64,000 nucleotides of DNA from the NCBI GenBank assembly GCA_001795455.1, contig MGPB01000033.1, positions 124,001-188,000 on the forward strand, written 5' to 3'. Shown here one piece after another: positions 1-8,387 of this stretch (positions within the stretch are counted from its first letter, which is position 1; every line of letters starts with the position of its first letter). This DNA comes from Curvibacter sp. GWA2_63_95 (GTDB taxonomy: Bacteria > Pseudomonadota > Gammaproteobacteria > Burkholderiales > Burkholderiaceae_C). Both the position numbers and the translations under genes were made by a program. The notes beneath the pieces are model-generated. The model made no database searches. It was not told the origin of the DNA and saw only the letters and a list, made by a program, of their open reading frames with translations.

Positions 1-1
1 C

Positions 2-895
2 CCCGGCGTGATCGCCTTCACCGGTGGCTACCACGGTCGTACCAATTTCACACTGGGCCTCACCGGCAAAGTGGCGCCCTACAAGCTGGGCTTCGGCCCC
101 TTCCCCGGCGAAGTGTTCCACGCCCTGTTCCCCAATGAACTGCATGGTGTAAGCGTGGCAGATGCCCTGCACTCGGTGGAACTGATTTTCAAGAACGATG
201 TGGAACCGGAACGGGTCGCTGCCTTCATTGTGGAACCGGTGCAGGGCGAAGGCGGTTTCTACGTGGCCCCTCCCGAGTTCATCTCCGGCCTCAAGGCAAT
301 GGCCGACAAGTACGGCATTTTGTTGATTGCCGACGAAGTGCAAACCGGCGCGGGCCGCACCGGTACCTGGTTTGCCTGCGAGCAATGGCCTGTGGCTCCT
401 GATTTGATTACCACCGCCAAGTCCCTGGCCGGTGGCTTCCCACTCTCCGGTGTGGTCGGCCGTGCTGACGTGATTGACGCGCCAGCCGCAGGTGGTTTGG
501 GCGGCACCTATGCCGGCAGCCCCGTGGCTTGCGCCGCTGCACTGGCGGTGATCAAGGCCTTTGAAGAAGAAAAACTCCTGCAGCGCAGCAAAGACATGGG
601 CACCTTCCTGGTGGAGAAGCTCAAGGCGATTGCCACCAAGGTGCCCGCTATCGGCGACGTGCGCGGCTTGGGCGCCATGGTCGCCATCGAGTTGTTTGAA
701 GGTGGCGATGTACACCGCCCTGACGCCGTATTGACCAAGAAGGTGGTCACAGAGGCTGCACGCCGCGGGCTGATCCTGCTGTCCTGCGGCACCTACGGCA
801 ACGTCATCCGCATCCTGGTGCCCCTGACCGCGCCGGACGCCCTGCTCGAAGAAGGTCTGGCCATTCTGGCCGACAGCTTTGCTGCCATGGCCTGA
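2..895 (+). CDS. gabT: 4-aminobutyrate aminotransferase (class III PLP aminotransferase), 5' truncated by window edge
   Basis: ORF open to the window start; motifs EPVQGEGGF, IADEVQTGAGRTG, LAGGFPLSGVVG, GGTYAGSPVACAAALAV. Confidence 0.9.
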   Translation, partial: PGVIAFTGGYHGRTNFTLGLTGKVAPYKLGFGPFPGEVFHALFPNELHGVSVADALHSVELIFKNDVEPERVAAFIVEPVQGEGGFYVAPPEFISGLKAMADKYGILLIADEVQTGAGRTGTWFACEQWPVAPDLITTAKSLAGGFPLSGVVGRADVIDAPAAGGLGGTYAGSPVACAAALAVIKAFEEEKLLQRSKDMGTFLVEKLKAIATKVPAIGDVRGLGAMVAIELFEGGDVHRPDAVLTKKVVTEAARRGLILLSCGTYGNVIRILVPLTAPDALLEEGLAILADSFAAMA

Positions 896-928
896 TCGCC
901 TCTTTTGAATCTGCTCCTCAAAAAACAC

Positions 929-2023
929 ATGTCCTCTACTGAACCCTTGGTGCGCTTTAGCGGCGTACAAAAAACGTACGACGGCGAGCAGCTGGTGGTG
1001 CGGGAGCTGAACCTCGATATCCAGCGCGGTGAATTCCTCAGCCTGCTCGGACCCTCGGGCTCCGGCAAGACCACCACCCTGATGATGCTGGCCGGGTTCG
1101 AGTCCCCCACAGCAGGCGACATCCTGCTCGACGGCAAGCAGATCACCCGCACCCCGCCGCACAAGCGCAACTTCGGCATGGTGTTCCAAAACTACGCGCT
1201 GTTCCCCCACATGACCGTGGCACAGAACGTGGCTTATCCGCTCACCGTGCGCAAAGTACCCAAAGACGAGCAAACCAAGCGGGTGCAAAAGGCACTGGAC
1301 ATGGTGCGCCTGACCGGCATGGGCGAGCGCCTGCCCGCCCGCCTCTCGGGCGGTCAACAGCAGCGCGTGGCTTTGGCACGGGCGCTGGTGTTCGAGCCCC
1401 AACTGGTGCTGATGGACGAGCCCTTGGGCGCGCTGGACAAGCAGTTGCGCGAACACATGCAGCTGGAACTCAAAGAGCTGCACCGCCAGCTGGGTGTGAC
1501 CTTTGTGTATGTGACTCATGACCAGGGTGAAGCCCTGACCATGAGCGACCGGGTGGCGGTGTTCAACGAAGGCGTGATCCAGCAGCTGGCCGATGCCCAG
1601 AGCCTGTACGAAACTCCCAGCAACCGCTTTGTGGCCGGCTTTGTAGGCGACAGCACGGTGCTACGCGGCACCTTGGGTGGTACTGCAGACGCTCCTTGCA
1701 TCGTTCTCGGCCAAGGCCAGACGCTGCCGGGCATCAATGTCAACAATGCAGCTACAGGCGCCGCAGTGGAAGCCTGTGTGCGGCCCGAGCGGATTGCACT
1801 GCACGTGCAAGCTCCGGCCGCTCTCAATACGGTGGCAGCACAGGTGGCCGGCATCGTGTACTACGGCGACCACGTGCGCTTGCAATGCGAACTGGGTACC
1901 GGTCAAGCACAAGCCACCGTGAAGCTGCCGCTCACCCACGCATGCGCCCTTACACCGCCCGCCATGGGCAGCACGGTGCACCTCGAGTTCCCGACTCCGT
2001 TTACGCGCCTCTACGCGCTCTGA
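929..2023 (+). CDS. ABC transporter ATP-binding protein, polyamine type (PotA-like)
   Basis: Walker A GPSGSGKTT, signature LSGGQQQRVALARAL, Walker B LVLMDEPLGALD, C-terminal TOBE-like domain; ATG at 929 preferred over TTG at 905. Confidence 0.9.
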   Translation: MSSTEPLVRFSGVQKTYDGEQLVVRELNLDIQRGEFLSLLGPSGSGKTTTLMMLAGFESPTAGDILLDGKQITRTPPHKRNFGMVFQNYALFPHMTVAQNVAYPLTVRKVPKDEQTKRVQKALDMVRLTGMGERLPARLSGGQQQRVALARALVFEPQLVLMDEPLGALDKQLREHMQLELKELHRQLGVTFVYVTHDQGEALTMSDRVAVFNEGVIQQLADAQSLYETPSNRFVAGFVGDSTVLRGTLGGTADAPCIVLGQGQTLPGINVNNAATGAAVEACVRPERIALHVQAPAALNTVAAQVAGIVYYGDHVRLQCELGTGQAQATVKLPLTHACALTPPAMGSTVHLEFPTPFTRLYAL

Positions 2024-2069
2024 AGTTTTTCTCCCTGTCCCTTCCTCAACCTCCAAAGGAAATTGCTCC

Positions 2070-3101
2070 ATGAAAAAAAGCCTGATCGCATTGGCATCTG
2101 TTGCTGCCTGCTTCGCGATGAATGTCCATGCCCAAGACGCCATTACCGTGGTGAACTTCGGTGGTGCTAACGCCAACGCCCAAAAGGCCGCGTACTACGA
2201 GCCAGTTGCCAAAGATGGCATCAAGGTCACTGCAGTGGAATACAACGGTGAACAAGCCAAAATCAAGGCCATGGTGGAAACCAAGAACGTGACTTGGGAC
2301 TTGGTGGAAGTGGAATCCCCCGACGTGGCCCGCGGCTGCGACGAAGGCCTGTTCGAAAAACTCGACTACAGCAAAATCGCCCCCAAGGCCGACCTGCTGC
2401 CCTCTGCTGTGACCGAATGTGGCGTGGGCATTTTTGTCTGGTCCACCGTGATGGCCTATAACGGCGACAAGCTCAAGAAAGCCCCTACCAGCTGGGCTGA
2501 CTTCTTCGACACCACCAAGATCCCCGGCAAGCGCGGCATGCGCAAAGGCGCCCGCTACAACCTCGAATTCGCCTTGCTGGCCGATGGTGTGAAGCCTGCT
2601 GACGTCTACAAGGTGCTGGCCACCAAAGACGGCGCAGAGCGCGCCTTCAAAAAACTGACCGCCCTCAAGCCCAACATCCAATGGTGGGAAGCCGGCGCCC
2701 AAGCGCCCCAGTTCCTGGTGGCTGGCGATGTGGTCTTGTCCACCGTGTACAACGGCCGCATTGATGCTGCCAACCGCGAAGGCCGCAACCTGCAGATTTA
2801 CTGGCCCGGTGGCATTTATGACCTGGACTATTGGGTCATCCCCAAAGGCACTGCCAAGAAAGACGCTGCCTACAAGTTCCTGAACTTCGCCATGAAGCCT
2901 GAGAACCAAGCCGTCTACGCCCAAAACATCGCTTACGGCCCGACCAACAAGAAGGCTTTGTCCAAGCTCAGCGCCAAGGTGTTGGGTGACCTGCCGACTT
3001 CCGAGAAGAACGCCAAGGAAGCCTTGCAGTTCAACACCACCTTCTGGGCTGACCAGGGCGAAGCTCTGGAAAAGCGTTTTGCTGCCTGGGCCACCCAGTA
3101 A
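2070..3101 (+). CDS. Extracellular solute-binding protein, spermidine/putrescine-like
   Basis: Signal peptide MKKSLIALASVAACFAMNVHA; PotD/PotF-like sequence; lies between the ATPase and permease genes. Confidence 0.88.
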   Translation: MKKSLIALASVAACFAMNVHAQDAITVVNFGGANANAQKAAYYEPVAKDGIKVTAVEYNGEQAKIKAMVETKNVTWDLVEVESPDVARGCDEGLFEKLDYSKIAPKADLLPSAVTECGVGIFVWSTVMAYNGDKLKKAPTSWADFFDTTKIPGKRGMRKGARYNLEFALLADGVKPADVYKVLATKDGAERAFKKLTALKPNIQWWEAGAQAPQFLVAGDVVLSTVYNGRIDAANREGRNLQIYWPGGIYDLDYWVIPKGTAKKDAAYKFLNFAMKPENQAVYAQNIAYGPTNKKALSKLSAKVLGDLPTSEKNAKEALQFNTTFWADQGEALEKRFAAWATQ

Positions 3102-3128
3102 TCCGTAGACCGTCAGGAGCCTGAACCC

Positions 3129-4370
3129 ATGTCCATGCAAGCCAGTGCCATCCAGCCCCCGGGCGATCTCCGTGCGGCACTCTCCCGTGCGGAGTCCCGC
3201 CGCAAATGGCGGGCTTTCAGCCTGACACTGCCCTTGCTGGTGTTTTTGCTCCTGACCCTGCTGGTTCCCATTGCCGCTCTGTTGATGCGCGCGGTGGAAA
3301 ACCCCGAAGTCGCCAAGGCCCTGCCCACTACGGTAGAAGCCTTGGCCGGCTGGGACCGCACGTCCCAACCCCAAGCCGCCGCCTATGCCGCCTTGGTTCA
3401 AGATTTATCGCACCTGCCGGACACGGCAGATGCAGGCGCCTTGGCGCGCCGCCTGAATACCGAAGCCCCCGGCGCCCGCTCGCTGATCATGGGTGCCTAC
3501 AAGGCCTTGCCCATCGAAGGGGATGCTGCATCCGTCCGCCAGCAGTTGCTGGACAAAGACGCCCGCTGGGCCGAGCCTGAGTTCTGGCAGGCCATTGCCA
3601 AAAACGGCGCCCGCTGGACACCCGACTACCTGCTGGCCTCGGTGGACCTGAAACGCGACGCCAACGGCCATATCGAACGCATGCCCGAAGACCAGCGCGC
3701 CTACGGTGGCATTCTGGTGCGCACCTTCCAGATCAGCTTTATCGTCACCCTGCTGTGCCTGGTGCTGGCTTATCCACTGGCCTACTGGCTCTCCACCTTG
3801 CCGGAGCGCAAAGCCAACGTGCTGATGATTCTGGTGCTGGTACCTTTCTGGACCTCCATCCTGGTGCGGGTGGCGGCGTGGATCGTGTTGCTGCAATCAG
3901 AAGGTCTGGTCAACGGTGCGCTGCTGGGCATCGGTGTGATCAGCGAGCCACTGGCGCTGCTGTTCAACCGCACCGGCGTGATCATTTCCATGGTGCACAT
4001 CCTGCTGCCGTTCATGATCCTGCCGCTGTACAGCGTGATGAAGAGCGTGCCGCCCACCTATGTGCGCGCTGCCGTATCGCTGGGCAGTGCTCCGCTGGCC
4101 GCCTTCGTGCGGGTCTACGTGCCGCAAACCTTCCCTGGTGTGGGTGCCGGTGCGCTGCTGGTGTTCATTCTGGCCATTGGTTACTACATCACGCCGGCCC
4201 TGCTGGGTGGCGCGGATGACCAGATGCTGAGCTACTACATCGCCCGCTATACCAACGTCGAAGTCAACTGGGGCATGGCCTGCGCCTTGGGTGCCTTGCT
4301 GCTCGCCACCACCCTGGTGTTGTATGCCGTGTACCGCCGCATCGGCAAATCCGACTTGGCCTTGGCATAA
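3129..4370 (+). CDS. ABC transporter permease (PotB-like) with a long periplasmic insertion after TM1
   Basis: Hydrophobic segments; EAA-loop-like region AAVSLGSAPLAAFVRVYVPQTFPGVGAGALLVF. Confidence 0.85.
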   Translation: MSMQASAIQPPGDLRAALSRAESRRKWRAFSLTLPLLVFLLLTLLVPIAALLMRAVENPEVAKALPTTVEALAGWDRTSQPQAAAYAALVQDLSHLPDTADAGALARRLNTEAPGARSLIMGAYKALPIEGDAASVRQQLLDKDARWAEPEFWQAIAKNGARWTPDYLLASVDLKRDANGHIERMPEDQRAYGGILVRTFQISFIVTLLCLVLAYPLAYWLSTLPERKANVLMILVLVPFWTSILVRVAAWIVLLQSEGLVNGALLGIGVISEPLALLFNRTGVIISMVHILLPFMILPLYSVMKSVPPTYVRAAVSLGSAPLAAFVRVYVPQTFPGVGAGALLVFILAIGYYITPALLGGADDQMLSYYIARYTNVEVNWGMACALGALLLATTLVLYAVYRRIGKSDLALA

Positions 4371-4381
4371 GAAAGACACCC

Positions 4382-5200
4382 ATGTTCAAACTGCCTGAAT
4401 TCCCCCTCTATTTCACGCTGGCCGACAAGGCCGGTTGGTGGCTGCTGCGCATTGTGTGTGTGCTGGTGCTGGGCTACTTGCTGGCGCCCATCCTGGCCAT
4501 CATTCCGCTGTCGTTTTCCAGCAGCTCATTCTTGACCTACCCCATCCCAGGCTGGTCTACCAAGTGGTACAGCCACCTGTTCACCGCGCCCGAGTGGTCC
4601 AACGCCATGCGCAACAGCTTCATCGTGGCGCCTGCCGCCACTGTGATTGCCACCGTACTGGGTACCTTGGCCGCTGTGGGTCTGACCCGCACCGAGTTCC
4701 GTTTCAAGGGCTTGTTGATGGCCTTCCTGATCGCCCCCATGGTCGTCCCGGTGATCGTGATCGGCGTGGCGACCTACCTGTACTTCGCCCCCTTGGGCCT
4801 GAGCGACAGCTATGTGGGCCTGATTGCAGTGCACGCGGCCATGGGTGCGCCCTTTGTGCTGACCACCGTGCTGGCCACACTGGCCAACTTCAACCACAAC
4901 CTGGTGCGTGCCTCGCTGAGCCTGGGCGAAACACCGTTCAACACCTTCATGCGCGTTACCCTGCCGGTGATTGCCCCGGGCGTGATTTCCGGCGCACTGT
5001 TCGCCTTTGCCACCTCGTTTGACGAAGTGGTGGTCACCCTGTTCCTCGCGGGTGCGGAGCAAACTACCCTGCCGCGCCAGATGTTTACCGGTATCCGCGA
5101 AAACATCTCGCCCACGATTGCGGCCGTGGCCACCTTGCTGATCCTGTTCACCACCACCATGTTGCTGGTGCTGGAGTGGCTGCGCGGCCGCAAAGCCTGA
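4382..5200 (+). CDS. ABC transporter permease (PotC-like)
   Basis: TM segments; EAA loop RASLSLGETPFNTFMRVTLPVIAPGVISG. Confidence 0.88.
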   Translation: MFKLPEFPLYFTLADKAGWWLLRIVCVLVLGYLLAPILAIIPLSFSSSSFLTYPIPGWSTKWYSHLFTAPEWSNAMRNSFIVAPAATVIATVLGTLAAVGLTRTEFRFKGLLMAFLIAPMVVPVIVIGVATYLYFAPLGLSDSYVGLIAVHAAMGAPFVLTTVLATLANFNHNLVRASLSLGETPFNTFMRVTLPVIAPGVISGALFAFATSFDEVVVTLFLAGAEQTTLPRQMFTGIRENISPTIAAVATLLILFTTTMLLVLEWLRGRKA

Positions 5201-5217
5201 CCCTGAACCCTGTCCCT

Positions 5218-6162
5218 ATGGATTTGAACCAACCGCTCTCCGGCAATGCCATGCCGCGCTTCGGCGGCATCGCCAGCATGATGCGCCTGCCGGTCGCCAC
5301 ATCCGCCCAAGGGTTGGATGCCGCCTTCATCGGTGTACCACTGGACATAGGCACCAGCCACCGCCCGGGTGCGCGCTTCGGCCCGCGCCAGATCCGTGCC
5401 GAGTCCTGTCTGCTGCGCCCCTACAACATGGCCACCGGCGCCGCTCCATTTGATGTCCTGCAGGTGGCGGATCTGGGCGATGTGCCCATCAACACTTACT
5501 CTTTGCTCAAGTCGGTAGACATCATCACCGCCTACTACGCCGATGTGCTGGGCCATGGCTGCATACCGCTCACCCTGGGCGGTGACCACACCATTGCATT
5601 GCCTATTTTGCGGGCCATGGCCGCCAAGCACGGCCCGGTGGCGATGGTGCATGTGGATGCGCATGCGGACGTGAATGAAGACATGTTCGGCGAGCGTATC
5701 GCGCATGGCACACCGTTCCGCCGCGCGGTGGAAGAAGGCCTACTGGACTGCAACAAGGTCACCCAAATCGGATTGCGCGGCACCGGTTATGCGGCCGACG
5801 ACTTCGACTGGCCGCGCCGCCAGGGCTTTACGCTGGTGCCTGCCCACGAGGTGTGGCACCAGTCGTTGGCACCGGTGATGGAGCAAGTGCGCCAGCGCGT
5901 GGGCAACACTCCGTGCTACCTGAGCTTTGACATTGACGGTATCGACCCGGCCTACGCCGGCGGCACCGGAACGCCGGAGATCGGCGGGCTGACCGTGCCA
6001 CAGGCGCTTGAAATCATCCGGGGTTGCCGTGGGCTTACTATCGTTGGGGCAGACTTGGTGGAGGTATCACCGCCCTACGACACCACGGGCAACACCGCCC
6101 TGCTGGGGGCCAACCTGTTGTACGAGATGCTGTGTGTGCTGCCCGGAGTGCCGGTGCGCTGA
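5218..6162 (+). CDS. Arginase/agmatinase-family ureohydrolase, probable guanidinobutyrase or agmatinase
   Basis: GGDHTIALPILR, VHVDAHADVNEDM, SFDIDGIDPAYAGGTGTPEIGGLT; ATG at 5218. Confidence 0.88.
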   Translation: MDLNQPLSGNAMPRFGGIASMMRLPVATSAQGLDAAFIGVPLDIGTSHRPGARFGPRQIRAESCLLRPYNMATGAAPFDVLQVADLGDVPINTYSLLKSVDIITAYYADVLGHGCIPLTLGGDHTIALPILRAMAAKHGPVAMVHVDAHADVNEDMFGERIAHGTPFRRAVEEGLLDCNKVTQIGLRGTGYAADDFDWPRRQGFTLVPAHEVWHQSLAPVMEQVRQRVGNTPCYLSFDIDGIDPAYAGGTGTPEIGGLTVPQALEIIRGCRGLTIVGADLVEVSPPYDTTGNTALLGANLLYEMLCVLPGVPVR

Positions 6163-6181
6163 GTGCAGATGCCGCAGCCGT

Positions 6182-6241
6182 AATTGCTACGTTTTTCATA
6201 GCTGCTTGCGCATATTCCATGGGCGCCAGCAGCCAGTTTTG
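6182..6241 (+). repeat. 60-bp dispersed repeat, copy A (intergenic, upstream of gabD)
   Basis: AATTGCTACGTTTTTCATAGCTGCTTGCGCATATTCCATGGGCGCCAGCAGCCAGTTTTG. Confidence 0.85.
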
Positions 6242-6262
6242 TTTAAATATCGAGGAGACACC

Positions 6263-7735
6263 ATGTCCACATCGCCGCTTTCCCTGCTCAAAGACCCCAG
6301 CCTGCTCAAGACCGACGCCCTGATCAACGGCCAATGGGTCAAAGGCGCCAGCCGCTTTGCGGTGACCGATCCGTCCAACGGCCAGCACCTGGCCGATGTG
6401 GCCAACCTCGGACCCAAAGAGACCGACGCCGCCATTGCCGCCGCCAACGCCGCCTGGCCTGCCTGGAAAGGCAAAACCGCCAAGGAGCGCAGCATCATCC
6501 TGCGCAAGTGGTTTGACTTGCTCATGGCCAACCAGGAAGACCTGGCCCGCATCATGACCGCCGAGCAAGGCAAACCCTTTGCCGAAGCCAAGGGCGAGAT
6601 TGCCTATGGCGCCAGCTTTGTGGAGTGGTTTGCCGAAGAAGCCAAGCGCGTCAACGGCGAGACCCTGCCCCAGTTCGACAACAACCGCCGTCTGATGGTG
6701 ATCAAACAGCCCATTGGCGTGTGCGCGGCCATCACGCCTTGGAACTTCCCGCTGGCCATGATCACCCGCAAGGTGGCGCCTGCCTTGGCAGCCGGTTGCC
6801 CGGTCATCATCAAACCCGCGGAACTCACACCCCTGACTGCTTTGGCAGCCGCCGAACTGGCCATCCGCGCCGGCATCCCGGCCGGTGTGCTCAACATGAT
6901 CACCGCCGACAGCGACCAATCCATTGCCGTGGGCAAGGTCATCTGCGCCAGCGATGTGGTGCGCCACCTGAGCTTCACCGGTTCCACTGAAGTCGGCCGC
7001 ATCCTGATGGCGCAAAGCGCGCCCACGGTCAAAAAACTGTCGCTGGAGTTGGGCGGCAATGCCCCCTTCATCGTGTTCGACGACGCCGATGTGGACTCCG
7101 CCGTGGAAGGCGCCTTGGCCAGCAAATACCGCAACGCCGGCCAGACCTGCGTCTGCGCCAACCGCTTCTACGTGCAGGCCGGTGTGTACGACCAGTTCGT
7201 GGCCAAGTTCGCTGCCCGGGTGAAAGCCATGAAGGTGGGCAACGGCTTTGAAGACGGCGTGCTGCAGGGCCCGCTGATCGAGGACGCCGCTGTGGCCAAG
7301 GTGAAGCGCCATGTGGCCGACGCCGTGGCCAAAGGCGGCAAGGTGGAAACCGGCGGCAACGCCCTGCAAGGCCAGTTCTTCGAGCCCACCGTGGTGTCCG
7401 GCGCCACCGCCGACATGCTGTGCGCCCGTGAAGAGACCTTTGGCCCCTTCGCGCCAGTGTTCAAGTTCACCACCGAGCAGGAAGCCATTGACGCGGCCAA
7501 CGCCACCGAGTTCGGCCTGGCCAGCTACTTCTACAGCCGCGACATCGGCCGCATCTACCGCGTGGGCGAAGCGCTGGAGTACGGCATGGTGGGCGTGAAC
7601 GTGGGCATTCTGGCCACCGAACACGTGCCCTTCGGCGGGGTCAAGCAATCCGGCTTGGGCCGCGAAGGCTCGCACTTCGGCATGGACGACTACATCGAGG
7701 TGAAGTACCTCTGCTTGGGCGACATCCTGAAATAA
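6263..7735 (+). CDS. gabD: NAD(P)-dependent succinate-semialdehyde dehydrogenase
   Basis: Aldehyde dehydrogenase motifs SLELGGNAPFIVF and NAGQTCVCANRF; ends GVKQSGLGREGSHFGMDDYIEVKYLCLG; RBS gaggag upstream. Confidence 0.92.
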   Translation: MSTSPLSLLKDPSLLKTDALINGQWVKGASRFAVTDPSNGQHLADVANLGPKETDAAIAAANAAWPAWKGKTAKERSIILRKWFDLLMANQEDLARIMTAEQGKPFAEAKGEIAYGASFVEWFAEEAKRVNGETLPQFDNNRRLMVIKQPIGVCAAITPWNFPLAMITRKVAPALAAGCPVIIKPAELTPLTALAAAELAIRAGIPAGVLNMITADSDQSIAVGKVICASDVVRHLSFTGSTEVGRILMAQSAPTVKKLSLELGGNAPFIVFDDADVDSAVEGALASKYRNAGQTCVCANRFYVQAGVYDQFVAKFAARVKAMKVGNGFEDGVLQGPLIEDAAVAKVKRHVADAVAKGGKVETGGNALQGQFFEPTVVSGATADMLCAREETFGPFAPVFKFTTEQEAIDAANATEFGLASYFYSRDIGRIYRVGEALEYGMVGVNVGILATEHVPFGGVKQSGLGREGSHFGMDDYIEVKYLCLGDILK

Positions 7736-7756
7736 AGCCACACAGCACCCCACATC

Positions 7757-7779
7757 AGCCCGCTTCGGCGGGCTTTTTT
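7757..7779 (+). terminator. Rho-independent terminator after gabD
   Basis: AGCCCGC-TTCG-GCGGGCT followed by T-tract. Confidence 0.9.
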
Positions 7780-7831
7780 GCGTCCAAGCCTTTGCCGAAA
7801 CAATAACAGCCTATGCAATATCAGCCTTGAC

Positions 7832-7859
7832 AATATTTGCTTAGGCAATTAATATTTGC
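7832..7859. promoter_or_regulatory. Candidate MarR-family operator upstream of the regulator gene
   Basis: TTGC-TTAG-GCAA interrupted palindrome (7837-7848) flanked by direct repeats of AATATTTGC (7832-7840, 7851-7859). Confidence 0.5.
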
Positions 7860-7862
7860 GCC

Positions 7863-8387
7863 ATGTCCAAACCAACGACTCCGTTTTACAGCCCCGACAA
7901 CTACCAGCCGGAGGCCAGCGTGGGGTACTTGATGCGCAGCATCCTCAATCACGTGGCCCAGGCCGTTGACCGGGAACTCGCCCACACCGAGCTCACCAAT
8001 GCGCAGTGGATTCCGCTCTTCAAGCTCTACACCAAGAAGGCCTCTACAGTGGCCGAACTCGCCCGCGCCTGCGAGATCGACAACGGCGCGACCACCCGCC
8101 TGCTCGACCGCATGGAGGCCAAAGGCCTGTGCCAACGGGTGCGCTCCGAACAAGACCGCCGCGTCGTCAACCTCGAACTCACCGCGGCTGGCAAGACCGC
8201 TGCAGGCGATATCCCGCGCATCTTGAGCGACGTACAAAACGCCCATCTTGAGGGCTTTAGTCGCGCAGAGTTTGAAGCACTCCAAGGCTTTCTGAGCCGC
8301 ATTCTTGACAACGCCCAACGCATCAAGGCTGCCAGCCAGGCCGCCCCCGCGATCCCCGACACAGAAACCGAAACGCCCCATGTTTAA
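7863..8387 (+). CDS. MarR-family transcriptional regulator (EmrR-like)
   Basis: Winged-helix sequence VAELARACEIDNGATTRLLDRMEAKGLCQRVRSEQDRRVVNLELTAAG; heads an efflux operon. Confidence 0.88.
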   Translation: MSKPTTPFYSPDNYQPEASVGYLMRSILNHVAQAVDRELAHTELTNAQWIPLFKLYTKKASTVAELARACEIDNGATTRLLDRMEAKGLCQRVRSEQDRRVVNLELTAAGKTAAGDIPRILSDVQNAHLEGFSRAEFEALQGFLSRILDNAQRIKAASQAAPAIPDTETETPHV

